This document shows, piece by piece, positions 27,601 through 41,309 of a DNA stretch of 64,000 nt. The stretch is from Tritrichomonas musculus. Its lineage: Eukaryota; Parabasalia; Tritrichomonadida; Tritrichomonadidae. The stretch spans positions 62,001 through 126,000 of the forward strand of contig JAPFFF010000077.1 of assembly GCA_039105265.1 (NCBI GenBank), in the 5' to 3' direction. Numbering within the stretch: the stretch's first letter is position 1; every line of letters begins with the position of its first letter. Under the pieces are notes generated by a model. It worked only from the letters and a program-made list of their open reading frames with translations. It did not search any database and was not told where the DNA came from. Both the position numbers and the translations under genes were made by a program.

Positions 27601-30600
27601 GATGATTCAACTGCAGTTCTTGTTGCATCTTAATATTAAACGGCAGTTCTCGTTGCATTTGATGATTCAACTGCAGTTCTCGTTGAATCTGATGATTCAA
27701 CTGCAGTTCTCGTTGAATCTGATGATTCAACTGCAGTTGTCGTTGCATCTGATGATTCAACTGCAGTTCTCGTTGAATCTGATGATTCAACTGCAGTTCT
27801 CGTTGCATCTGATGATTCAACTGCAGTTCTCGTTGCATCTGATGATTCAACTGCAGTTCTTGTTTCATCTTATTATTAAACTGCAGTTCTCGTTGAATCT
27901 TATTATTAAACTGCAGTTCTCGTTGAATCTGATGATTCAACTGCAGTTCTCGTTGAATCTGATGATTCAACTGCAGTTCTCGTTGCATCTGATGATTCAA
28001 CTGCAGTTCTCGTTGCATCTGATGATTCAACTGCAGTTCTCGTTGCATCTGATGATTCAACTGCAGTTGTCGTTGCATCTGATGATTCAACTGCAGTTCT
28101 CGTTGAATCTGATGATTCAACTGCAGTTCTCGTTGCATCTGATGATTCAACTGCAGTTCTTGTTGCATCTTAATATTAAACGGCAGTTCTTGTTGCATCT
28201 GATGGTTCAACTGCAGTTCTCGTTGCATCTGATGATTCAACTGCAGTTCTCGTTGCATCTGATGATTCAACTGCAGTTCTTGTTGCATCTGATGATTCAA
28301 CTGCAGTTCTTGTTTCATCTGATGATTCAACTGCAGTTCTCGTTGAATCTTATTATTAAACTGCAGTTCTCGTTGCATCTGATGATTCAACTGCAGTTCT
28401 CGTTGCATCTGATGATTCAACTGCAGTTGTCGTTGCATCTGATGATTCAACTGCAGTTGTCGTTGCATCTGATGATTCAACTGCAGTTCTCGTTGAATCT
28501 GATGATTCAACTGCAGTTCTCGTTGAATCTGATGATTCAACTGCAGTTCTCGTTGAATCTGATGATTCAACTGCAGTTCTCGTTGCATCTGATGATTCAA
28601 CTGCAGTTCTCGTTGCATCTGATGATTCAACTGCAGTTGTCGTTGAATCTGATGATTCAACTGCAGTTCTCGTTGCATCTGATGATTCAACTGCAGTTGT
28701 CGTTGCATCTGATGATTCAACTGCAGTTCTCGTTGCATCTGATGATTCAACTGCAGTTCTCGTTGCATCTGATGATTCAACTGCAGTTCTCGTTGCATCT
28801 GATGATTCAACTGCAGTTCTTGTTTCATCTGATGATTCAACTGCAGTTCTCGTTGAATCTGATGATTCAACTGAAGTTCTTGTTGCATCTGATGATTCAA
28901 CTGCAGTTCTCGTTGCATCTGATGATTCAACTGCAGTTCTCGTTGAATCTGATGATTCAACTGCAGTTCTCGTTGCATCTGATGATTCAACTGCAGTTCT
29001 CGTTGCATCTGATGATTCAACTGCAGTTCTCGTTGCATCTGATTATTCAACTGCAGTTCTTGTTTCATCTTATTATTAAACTGCAGTTCTCGTTGAATCT
29101 TATTATTAAACTGCAGTTCTCGTTGAATCTGATGATTCAACTGCAGTTCTCGTTGCATCTGATGATTCAACTGCAGTTCTCGTTGAATCTGATGATTCAA
29201 CTGCAGTTGTCGTTGAATCTGATGATTCAACTGCAGTTCTCGTTGCATCTGATTATTCAACTGCAGTTCTTGTTTCATCTTATTATTAAACTGCAGTTCT
29301 CGTTGAATCTTATTATTAAACTGCAGTTCTCGTTGAATCTGATGATTCAACTGCAGTTCTCGTTGCATCTGATGATTCAACTGCAGTTCTCTTTGAATCT
29401 GATGATTCAACTGCAGTTCTCGTTGAATCTGATGATTCAACTGCAGTTGTCGTTGAATCTGATGATTCAACTGCAGTTCTCGTTGAATCTGATGATTCAA
29501 CTGCAGTTCTCGTTGAATCTGATGATTCAACTGCAGTTCTCGTTGAATCTGATGATTCAACTGCAGTTCTCGTTGAATCTGATGATTCAACTGTAGTTCT
29601 CGTTGCATCTGATGATTCAACTGCAGTTCTCGTTGCATCTGATGATTCAACTGCAGTTCTCGTTGAATCTGATGATTCAACTGCAGTTCTCGTTGAATCT
29701 GATGATTCAACTGCAGTTCTCGTTGAATCTGATGATTCAACTGCAGTTGTCGTTGCATCTGATGATTCAACTGCAGTTCTTGTTGCATCTTAATATTAAA
29801 CGGCAGTTCTCGTTGCATTTGATGATTCAACTGCAGTTCTCGTTGAATCTGATGATTCAACTGCAGTTCTCGTTGAATCTGATGATTCAACTGCAGTTGT
29901 CGTTGCATCTGATGATTCAACTGCAGTTCTCGTTGAATCTGATGATTCAACTGCAGTTCTCGTTGCATCTGATGATTCAACTGCAGTTCTCGTTGCATCT
30001 GATGATTCAACTGCAGTTCTTGTTTCATCTTATTATTAAACTGCAGTTCTCGTTGAATCTTATTATTAAACTGCAGTTCTCGTTGAATCTGATGATTCAA
30101 CTGCAGTTCTCGTTGAATCTGATGATTCAACTGCAGTTCTCGTTGCATCTGATGATTCAACTGCAGTTCTCGTTGCATCTGATGATTCAACTGCAGTTCT
30201 CGTTGCATCTGATGATTCAACTGCAGTTGTCGTTGCATCTGATGATTCAACTGCAGTTCTTGTTGAATCTGATGATTCAACTGCAGTTCTCGTTGCATCT
30301 GATGATTCAACTGCAGTTCTTGTTGCATCTTAATATTAAACGGCAGTTCTTGTTGCATCTGATGGTTCAACTGCAGTTCTCGTTGCATCTGATGATTCAA
30401 CTGCAGTTCTCGTTGCATCTGATGATTCAACTGCAGTTCTTGTTGCATCTGATGATTCAACTGCAGTTCTTGTTTCATCTGATGATTCAACTGCAGTTCT
30501 CGTTGAATCTTATTATTAAACTGCAGTTCTCGTTGCATCTGATGATTCAACTGCAGTTCTCGTTGCATCTGATGATTCAACTGCAGTTGTCGTTGCATCT

Positions 30601-33600
30601 GATGATTCAACTGCAGTTGTCGTTGCATCTGATGATTCAACTGCAGTTCTCGTTGAATCTGATGATTCAACTGCAGTTCTCGTTGAATCTGATGATTCAA
30701 CTGCAGTTCTCGTTGAATCTGATGATTCAACTGCAGTTCTCGTTGCATCTGATGATTCAACTGCAGTTCTCGTTGCATCTGATGATTCAACTGCAGTTGT
30801 CGTTGAATCTGATGATTCAACTGCAGTTCTCGTTGCATCTGATGATTCAACTGCAGTTGTCGTTGCATCTGATGATTCAACTGCAGTTCTCGTTGCATCT
30901 GATGATTCAACTGCAGTTCTCGTTGCATCTGATGATTCAACTGCAGTTCTCGTTGCATCTGATGATTCAACTGCAGTTCTTGTTTCATCTGATGATTCAA
31001 CTGCAGTTCTCGTTGCATCTGATGATTCAACTGCAGTTCTCGTTGAATCTGATGATTCAACTGAAGTTCTCGTTGAATCTGATGATTCAACTGCAGTTCT
31101 CGTTGCATCTGATGATTCAACTGCAGTTCTCGTTGAATCTGATGATTCAACTGCAGTTCTCGTTGCATCTGATGATTCAACTGCAGTTCTCGTTGCATCT
31201 GATGATTCAACTGCAGTTCTCGTTGCATCTGATTATTCAACTGCAGTTCTTGTTTCATCTTATTATTAAACTGCAGTTCTCGTTGAATCTTATTATTAAA
31301 CTGCAGTTCTCGTTGAATCTGATGATTCAACTGCAGTTCTCGTTGCATCTGATGATTCAACTGCAGTTCTCGTTGAATCTGATGATTCAACTGCAGTTGT
31401 CGTTGAATCTGATGATTCAACTGCAGTTCTCGTTGCATCTGATTATTCAACTGCAGTTCTTGTTTCATCTTATTATTAAACTGCAGTTCTCGTTGAATCT
31501 TATTATTAAACTGCAGTTCTCGTTGAATCTGATGATTCAACTGCAGTTCTCGTTGCATCTGATGATTCAACTGCAGTTCTCTTTGAATCTGATGATTCAA
31601 CTGCAGTTCTCGTTGAATCTGATGATTCAACTGCAGTTGTCGTTGAATCTGATGATTCAACTGCAGTTCTCGTTGAATCTGATGATTCAACTGCAGTTCT
31701 CGTTGAATCTGATGATTCAACTGCAGTTCTCGTTGAATCTGATGATTCAACTGCAGTTCTCGTTGAATCTGATGATTCAACTGTAGTTCTCGTTGCATCT
31801 GATGATTCAACTGCAGTTCTCGTTGCATCTGATGATTCAACTGCAGTTCTCGTTGCATCTGATGATTCAACTGCAGTTCTCGTTGAATCTGATGATTCAA
31901 CTGCAGTTCTTGTTTCATCTTATTATTAAACTGCAGTTCTAGCTGCATCTAAAGATTCAACTGCAGTTCTCGTTGCATCTGATGATTCAACTGCAGTTCT
32001 CGTTGCATCTGATGATTCAACTGCAGTTCTTGTTTCATCTTATTATTAAACTGCAGTTCTTGCTGCATCTGATGATTCAACTGCAGTTCTCGTTGCATCT
32101 GATGATTCAACTGCAGTTCTCGTTGCATCTGATGATTCAACTACAGTTCTCGTTGCATCTGATGATTCAACTGCAGTTCTTGTTTCATCTTATTATTAAA
32201 CTGCAGTTCTCGCTGCATCTGATGATTCAACTGCAGTTCTCGTTGCATCTGATGATTCAACTGCAGTTCTCGTTGCATCTGATGATTCAACTGCAGTTCT
32301 CGTTGCATCTTATTATTAAACTGCAGTTCTCGTTGCATCTGATGATTCAACTGCAGTTCTCGTTGCATCTGATGATTCAACTGCAGTTCTCGTTGAATCT
32401 GATGGTTCAACTGCAGTTCTCGTTGAATCTGATGATTCAACTGCAGTTCTCGTTGCATCTGATGATTCAACTGCAGTTCTCGTTGAATCTGATGATTCAA
32501 CTGCAGTTCTCGTTGCATCTGATGATTCAACTGCAGTTCTCGTTGCATCTGATGATTCAACTGCAGTTCTCGTTGAATCTGATGGTTCAACTGCAGTTGT
32601 CGTTGAATCTGATGATTCAACTGCAGTTCTCGTTGCATCTGATGATTCAACTGCAGTTCTCGTTGAATCTGATGATTCAACTGCAGTTCTCGTTGAATCT
32701 GATGATTCAACTGCAGTTCTCGTTGAATCTGATGATTCAACTGTAGTTCTCGTTGCATCTGATGATTCAACTGCAGTTCTCGTTGCATCTGATGATTCAA
32801 CTGCAGTTCTCGTTGAATCTGATGATTCAACTGCAGTTCTCGTTGAATCTGATGATTCAACTGCAGTTCTCGCTGCATCTGATGATTCAACTGCAGTTCT
32901 CGTTGCATCTGATGATTCAACTGCAGTTCTCGTTGCATCTGATGATTCAACTGCAGTTCTTGTTGCATCTTATTATTAAACTGCAGTTCTCGTTGCATCT
33001 GATGATTCAACTGCAGTTCTCGTTGCATCTGATGGTTCAACTGCAGTTCTCGTTGAATCTGATGATTCAACTGTAGTTCTCGTTGAATCTGATGATTCAA
33101 CTGCAGTTCTCGTTGAATCTGATGGTTCAACTGCAGTTCTCGTTGAATCTGATGATTCAACTGCAGTTCTCGTTGAATCTGATGGTTCAACTGCAGTTCT
33201 CGTTGAATCTGATGGTTCAACTGCAGTTCTCGTTGAATCTGATGATTCAACTGTAGTTCTCGTTGCATCTGATGATTCAACTGCAGTTCTCGTTGCATCT
33301 GATGATTCAACTGCAGTTCTCGTTGAATCTGATGATTCAACTGCAGTTCTCGTTGAATCTGATGATTCAACTGCAGTTCTCGTTGCATCTGATGATTCAA
33401 CTGCAGTTCTCGTTGCATCTGATGATTCAACTGCAGTTGTCGTTGCATCTGATGATTCAACTGCAGTTCTTGTTTCATCTTATTATTAAACTGCAGTTCT
33501 CGTTGCATCTGATGATTCAACTGCAGTTCTCGTTGCATCTGATGATTCAACTGCAGTTGTCGTTGCATCTGATGATTCAACTGCAGTTCTCGTTGCATCT

Positions 33601-36420
33601 GATGATTCAACTGCAGTTCTCGTTGCATCTGATGATTCAACTGCAGTTCTTGTTTCATCTTATTATTAAACTGCAGTTCTCGTTGCATCTGATGATTCAA
33701 CTGCAGTTCTCGTTGCATCTGATGATTCAACTGCAGTTCTCGTTGAATCTGATGATTCAACTGCAGTTGTCGTTGCATCTGATGATTCAACTGCAGTTGT
33801 CGTTGCATCTGATGATTCAACTGCAGTTCTCGTTGAATCTGATGATTCAACTGTAGTTCTCGTTGCATCTGATGATTCAACTGCAGTTCTCGTTGAATCT
33901 GATGATTCAACTGTAGTTCTCGTTGAATCTGATGATTCAACTGCAGTTCTCGTTGAATCTGATGATTCAACTGTAGTTCTCGTTGAATCTGATGGTTCAA
34001 CTGCAGTTCTCGTTGAATCTGATGATTCAACTGCAGTTCTCGTTGAATCTGATGATTCAACTGCAGTTGTCGTTGCATCTGATGATTCAACTGCAGTTCT
34101 CGTTGAATCTGATGATTCAACTGTAGTTCTCGTTGCATCTGATGATTCAACTGCAGTTCTCGTTGAATCTGATGATTCAACTGTAGTTCTCGTTGCATCT
34201 GATGATTCAACTGCAGTTCTCGTTGAATCTGATGATTCAACTGCAGTTCTCGTTGCATCTGATGATTCAACTGCAGTTCTCGTTGAATCTGATGATTCAA
34301 CTGCAGTTCTCGTTGCATCTGATGATTCAACTGCAGTTCTCGTTGCATCTGATGATTCAACTGCAGTTCTCGTTGCATCTGATGATTCAACTGCAGTTCT
34401 CGTTGAATCTGATGATTCAACTGCAGTTCTCGTTGAATCTGATGATTCAACTGCAGTTCTCGTTGCATCTGATGATTCAACTGCAGTTCTTGTTGAATCT
34501 TATTATTAAACTGCAGTTCTCGTTGAATCTTATGATTAAACTGCAGTTCTCGTTGAATCTTATGATTAAACTGCAGTTCTCGTTGCATCTGATGATTCAA
34601 CTGCAGTTCTCGTTGCATCTGATGATTCAACTGCAGTTCTCGTTGCATCTGATGATTCAACTGCAGTTGTCGTTGAATCTGATGATTCAACTGCAGTTCT
34701 CGTTGAATCTGATGATTCAACTGCAGTTCTTGTTGCATCTGATGATTCAACTGCAGTTCTCGTTGAATCTGATGATTCAACTGCAGTTCTCGTTGCATCT
34801 GATGATTCAACTGCAGTTCTCGTTGAATCTGATGATTCAACTGCAGTTGTCGTTGCATCTGATGATTCAACTGCAGTTGTCGTTGCATCTGATGATTCAA
34901 CTGCAGTTCTCGTTGAATCTGATGATTCAACTGTAGTTCTCGTTGCATCTGATGATTCAACTGCAGTTCTCGTTGAATCTGATGATTCAACTGTAGTTCT
35001 CGTTGAATCTGATGATTCAACTGCAGTTCTCGTTGAATCTGATGATTCAACTGTAGTTCTCGTTGAATCTGATGGTTCAACTGCAGTTCTCGTTGAATCT
35101 GATGATTCAACTGCAGTTCTCGTTGAATCTGATGATTCAACTGCAGTTCTTGTTGCATCTGATGATTCAACTGCAGTTCTTGTTTCATCTGATGATTCAA
35201 CTGCAGTTCTCGTTGAATCTTATTATTAAACTGCAGTTCTCGTTGCATCTGATGATTCAACTGCAGTTCTCGTTGCATCTGATGATTCAACTGCAGTTGT
35301 CGTTGCATCTGATGATTCAACTGCAGTTGTCGTTGCATCTGATGATTCAACTGCAGTTCTCGTTGAATCTGATGATTCAACTGCAGTTGTCGTTGCATCT
35401 GATGATTCAACTGCAGTTCTCGTTGCATCTGATGATTCAACTGCAGTTCTCGTTGCATCTGATGATTCAACTGCAGTTCTTGTTTCATCTTATTATTAAA
35501 CTGCAGTTCTCGTTGCATCTGATGATTCAACTGCAGTTCTCGTTGCATCTGATGATTCAACTGCAGTTCTCGTTGAATCTGATGATTCAACTGCAGTTCT
35601 CGTTGCATCTGATGATTCAACTGCAGTTGTCGTTGCATCTGATGATTCAACTGCAGTTCTCGTTGAATCTGATGATTCAACTGTAGTTCTCGTTGCATCT
35701 GATGATTCAACTGCAGTTCTCGTTGAATCTGATGATTCAACTGTAGTTCTCGTTGAATCTGATGATTCAACTGCAGTTCTCGTTGAATCTGATGATTCAA
35801 CTGTAGTTCTCGTTGAATCTGATGGTTCAACTGCAGTTCTCGTTGAATCTGATGATTCAACTGCAGTTCTCGTTGAATCTGATGATTCAACTGCAGTTCT
35901 TGTTGCATCTGATGATTCAACTGCAGTTCTCGTTGAATCTGATGATTCAACTGTAGTTCTCGTTGCATCTGATGATTCAACTGCAGTTCTCGTTGAATCT
36001 TATTATTAAACTGTAGTTCTCGTTGCATCTGATGATTCAACTGCAGTTCTCGTTGCATCTGATGATTCAACTGCAGTTCTCGTTGCATCTGATGATTCAA
36101 CTGCAGTTGTCGTTGAATCTGATGATTCAACTGCAGTTCTCGTTGAATCTGATGATTCAACTGCAGTTCTCGTTGCATCTGATGATTCAACTGCAGTTCT
36201 TGTTGAATCTTATTATTAAACTGCAGTTCTCGTTGAATCTTATGATTAAACTGCAGTTCTCGTTGAATCTTATGATTAAACTGCAGTTCTTGTTGAATCT
36301 TATTATTAAACTGCAGTTCTCGTTGCATCTGATGATTCAACTGCAGTTCTCGTTGCATCTGATGATTCAACTGTAGTTCTCGTTGAATCTGATGATTCAA
36401 CTGCAGTTCTCGTTGCATCT
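27601..36420 (+). repeat. Higher-order repeat copy B (8,820 bp, 294 units)
   Basis: This directly follows copy A and repeats its barcode from the first unit, at offset 9,120 up to 35,880 and at offset 8,820 after that. The offset changes because ten units of copy A are missing here, between 35,880 and 35,881. Similarity stops after 36,420: the next unit in copy A carries the TGTTGCATCT end followed by a TAATATTAAA unit, whereas here ordinary units follow. The match includes the rare pair of units at 31,921 and 31,951. A recent segmental duplication by unequal exchange is the natural reading; an assembly duplication is the main alternative. Confidence 0.93.
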
Positions 36421-36660
36421 GATGATTCAACTGCAGTTCTCGTTGAATCTGATGATTCAACTGCAGTTCTTGTTGCATCTGATGATTCAACTGCAGTTCT
36501 CGTTGAATCTGATGATTCAACTGCAGTTCTCGTTGCATCTGATGATTCAACTGCAGTTCTCGTTGAATCTGATGATTCAACTGCAGTTGTCGTTGCATCT
36601 GATGATTCAACTGCAGTTGTCGTTGCATCTGATGATTCAACTGCAGTTCTCGTTGAATCT

Positions 36661-39180
36661 GATGATTCAACTGTAGTTCTCGTTGCATCTGATGATTCAA
36701 CTGCAGTTCTCGTTGAATCTGATGATTCAACTGTAGTTCTCGTTGAATCTGATGATTCAACTGCAGTTCTCGTTGAATCTTATGATTAAACTGCAGTTCT
36801 TGTTGAATCTGATGGTTCAACTGCAGTTCTTGTTGCATCTGATGATTCAACTGCAGTTCTCGTTGAATCTTATTATTAAACTGTAGTTCTCGTTGCATCT
36901 GATGATTCAACTGCAGTTCTCGTTGAATCTGATGATTCAACTGCAGTTCTCGTTGCATCTGATGATTCAACTGCAGTTCTCGTTGAATCTGATGATTCAA
37001 CTGCAGTTCTCGTTGAATCTGATGATTCAACTGCAGTTGTCGTTGCATCTGATGATTCAACTGCAGTTCTTGTTGAATCTTATTATTAAACTGCAGTTCT
37101 CGTTGAATCTTATGATTAAACTGCAGTTCTCGTTGAATCTTATGATTAAACTGCAGTTCTTGTTGAATCTTATTATTAAACTGCAGTTCTCGTTGCATCT
37201 GATGATTCAACTGCAGTTCTCGTTGCATCTGATGATTCAACTGCAGTTCTCGTTGCATCTGATGATTCAACTGCAGTTCTCGTTGCATCTGATGATTCAA
37301 CTGCAGTTCTCGTTGAATCTGATGATTCAACTGCAGTTCTTGTTGCATCTGATGATTCAACTGCAGTTCTCGTTGAATCTGATGATTCAACTGCAGTTCT
37401 CGTTGCATCTGATGATTCAACTGCAGTTCTCGTTGAATCTGATGATTCAACTGCAGTTGTCGTTGCATCTGATGATTCAACTGCAGTTGTCGTTGCATCT
37501 GATGATTCAACTGCAGTTCTCGTTGAATCTGATGATTCAACTGTAGTTCTCGTTGCATCTGATGATTCAACTGCAGTTCTCGTTGAATCTGATGATTCAA
37601 CTGTAGTTCTCGTTGAATCTGATGATTCAACTGCAGTTCTCGTTGAATCTGATGATTCAACTGTAGTTCTCGTTGAATCTGATGGTTCAACTGCAGTTCT
37701 CGTTGAATCTGATGATTCAACTGCAGTTCTCGTTGAATCTGATGATTCAACTGCAGTTCTTGTTGCATCTGATGATTCAACTGCAGTTCTTGTTTCATCT
37801 GATGATTCAACTGCAGTTCTCGTTGAATCTTATTATTAAACTGCAGTTCTCGTTGCATCTGATGATTCAACTGCAGTTCTCGTTGCATCTGATGATTCAA
37901 CTGCAGTTGTCGTTGCATCTGATGATTCAACTGCAGTTGTCGTTGCATCTGATGATTCAACTGCAGTTCTCGTTGAATCTGATGATTCAACTGCAGTTCT
38001 CGTTGAATCTGATGATTCAACTGCAGTTCTCGTTGAATCTGATGATTCAACTGCAGTTCTCGTTGCATCTGATGATTCAACTGCAGTTCTCGTTGCATCT
38101 GATGATTCAACTGCAGTTCTCGTTGAATCTGATGATTCAACTGCAGTTCTCGTTGCATCTGATGATTCAACTGCAGTTGTCGTTGCATCTGATGATTCAA
38201 CTGCAGTTCTCGTTGCATCTGATGATTCAACTGCAGTTCTCGTTGCATCTGATGATTCAACTGTAGTTCTCGTTGCATCTGATGATTCAACTGCAGTTCT
38301 CGTTGCATCTGATGATTCAACTGCAGTTCTCGTTGAATCTGATGATTCAACTGCAGTTCTCGTTGCATCTGATGATTCAACTGCAGTTCTCGTTGCATCT
38401 GATGATTCAACTGCAGTTCTCGTTGCATCTGATGATTCAACTGCAGTTCTCGTTGCATCTGATGATTCAACTGCAGTTCTCGTTGCATCTGATGATTCAA
38501 CTGCAGTTCTCGTTGAATCTGATGATTCAACTGCAGTTGTCGTTGCATCTGATGATTCAACTGCAGTTCTTGTTGCATCTTAATATTAAACGGCAGTTCT
38601 CGTTGCATTTGATGATTCAACTGCAGTTCTCGTTGAATCTGATGATTCAACTGCAGTTCTCGTTGAATCTGATGATTCAACTGCAGTTGTCGTTGCATCT
38701 GATGATTCAACTGCAGTTCTCGTTGAATCTGATGATTCAACTGCAGTTCTCGTTGCATCTGATGATTCAACTGCAGTTCTCGTTGCATCTGATGATTCAA
38801 CTGCAGTTGTCGTTGCATCTGATGATTCAACTGCAGTTCTTGTTTCATCTTTTATTAAACTGCAGTTCTCGTTGAATCTTATTATTAAACTGCAGTTCTC
38901 GTTGAATCTGATGATTCAACTGCAGTTCTCGTTGAATCTGATGATTCAACTGCAGTTCTCGTTGCATCTGATGATTCAACTGCAGTTCTCGTTGCATCTG
39001 ATGATTCAACTGCAGTTCTCGTTGCATCTGATGATTCAACTGCAGTTGTCGTTGAATCTGATGATTCAACTGCAGTTCTCGTTGAATCTGATGATTCAAC
39101 TGCAGTTCTCGTTGCATCTGATGATTCAACTGCAGTTTTTGTTGCATCTTAATATTAAACGGCAGTTCTTGTTGCATCTG
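36661..39180 (+). repeat. Dispersed HOR block, left copy, carrying the 1-bp deletion
   Basis: The order of units from about 36,661 recurs from about 47,640 at offset 10,979, which is 366 units minus the single lost base. Matching landmarks are the K unit followed by TGTTGAATCT and GATGGTT (36,781 and 47,760), the K-plus-T14 hybrid units at 36,871 and 47,850, and the K cassettes at 37,081 and 48,060. Near the right end the offset grows by 120 because the other copy has an extra TAATATT unit and its neighbours. Confidence 0.85.
38851..38879 (+). repeat. The only off-length unit (29 bp, 1-bp deletion)
   Basis: This K-class unit starts TTTATTAAAC where other K units read TATTATTAAAC, so one A at unit position 2 is missing. 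From here to the right edge all units are shifted by one base relative to the left part. The matching unit in the paralogous block at about 49,950 is full length, so the loss is derived and private to this copy. It also breaks both long reading frames here: the minus-strand frame from the right ends in it, and a plus-strand frame from the left ends at 38,875. Confidence 0.95.
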
Positions 39181-41309
39181 ATGGTTCAACTGCAGTTCTC
39201 GTTGCATCTGATGATTCAACTGCAGTTCTCGTTGCATCTGATGATTCAACTGCAGTTCTCGTTGCATCTGATGATTCAACTGCAGTTCTCGTTGCATCTG
39301 ATGATTCAACTGCAGTTCTCGTTGCATCTGATGATTCAACTGCAGTTCTCGTTGCATCTGATGATTCAACTGCAGTTCTCGTTGCATCTGATGATTCAAC
39401 TGCAGTTCTCGTTGCATCTGATGATTCAACTGCAGTTCTCGTTGCATCTGATGATTCAACTGCAGTTCTCGTTGCATCTGATGATTCAACTGCAGTTCTC
39501 GTTGAATCTTATTATTAAACTGCAGTTCTCGTTGCATCTGATGATTCAACTGCAGTTCTCGTTGCATCTGATGATTCAACTGCAGTTCTCGTTGAATCTG
39601 ATGGTTCAACTGCAGTTCTCGTTGAATCTGATGATTCAACTGCAGTTCTCGTTGCATCTGATGATTCAACTGCAGTTCTCGTTGAATCTGATGATTCAAC
39701 TGCAGTTCTCGTTGAATCTGATGATTCAACTGCAGTTCTCGTTGCATCTGATGATTCAACTGCAGTTCTCGTTGAATCTGATGGTTCAACTGCAGTTCTC
39801 GTTGAATCTGATGATTCAACTGCAGTTCTCGTTGAATCTGATGATTCAACTGCAGTTCTCGTTGAATCTGATGATTCAACTGTAGTTCTCGTTGCATCTG
39901 ATGATTCAACTGCAGTTCTCGTTGCATCTGATGATTCAACTGCAGTTCTCGTTGAATCTGATGATTCAACTGCAGTTCTCGTTGAATCTGATGATTCAAC
40001 TGCAGTTCTCGCTGCATCTGATGATTCAACTGCAGTTCTCGTTGCATCTGATGATTCAACTGCAGTTCTCGTTGCATCTGATGATTCAACTGCAGTTCTT
40101 GTTGCATCTTATTATTAAACTGCAGTTCTCGTTGCATCTGATGATTCAACTGCAGTTCTCGTTGCATCTGATGGTTCAACTGCAGTTCTCGTTGAATCTG
40201 ATGATTCAACTGCAGTTCTCGTTGAATCTGATGATTCAACTGCAGTTCTCGTTGAATCTGATGGTTCAACTGCAGTTCTCGTTGAATCTGATGATTCAAC
40301 TGCAGTTCTCGTTGAATCTGATGGTTCAACTGCAGTTCTCGTTGAATCTGATGGTTCAACTGCAGTTCTCGTTGAATCTGATGATTCAACTGTAGTTCTC
40401 GTTGCATCTGATGATTCAACTGCAGTTCTCGTTGCATCTGATGATTCAACTGCAGTTCTCGTTGAATCTGATGATTCAACTGCAGTTCTCGTTGAATCTG
40501 ATGATTCAACTGCAGTTCTCGTTGCATCTGATGATTCAACTGCAGTTCTCGTTGCATCTGATGATTCAACTGCAGTTGTCGTTGCATCTGATGATTCAAC
40601 TGCAGTTCTTGTTTCATCTTATTATTAAACTGCAGTTCTCGTTGCATCTGATGATTCAACTGCAGTTCTCGTTGCATCTGATGATTCAACTGCAGTTGTC
40701 GTTGCATCTGATGATTCAACTGCAGTTCTCGTTGCATCTGATGATTCAACTGCAGTTCTCGTTGCATCTGATGATTCAACTGCAGTTCTTGTTTCATCTT
40801 ATTATTAAACTGCAGTTCTCGTTGCATCTGATGATTCAACTGCAGTTCTCGTTGCATCTGATGATTCAACTGCAGTTCTCGTTGAATCTGATGATTCAAC
40901 TGCAGTTGTCGTTGCATCTGATGATTCAACTGCAGTTGTCGTTGCATCTGATGATTCAACTGCAGTTCTCGTTGAATCTGATGATTCAACTGTAGTTCTC
41001 GTTGCATCTGATGATTCAACTGCAGTTCTCGTTGAATCTGATGATTCAACTGTAGTTCTCGTTGAATCTGATGATTCAACTGCAGTTCTCGTTGAATCTG
41101 ATGATTCAACTGTAGTTCTCGTTGAATCTGATGGTTCAACTGCAGTTCTCGTTGAATCTGATGATTCAACTGCAGTTCTCGTTGAATCTGATGATTCAAC
41201 TGCAGTTGTCGTTGCATCTGATGATTCAACTGCAGTTCTCGTTGAATCTGATGATTCAACTGTAGTTCTCGTTGCATCTGATGATTCAACTGCAGTTCTC
41301 GTTGAATCT

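Noticed and set aside
18481-36420. Assembly artefact as the default explanation of the 9.1-kb duplication
   Set aside because: The copies differ by three substitutions and a 300-bp segment, which argues against a plain duplicate contig join, but reads are needed to exclude it.
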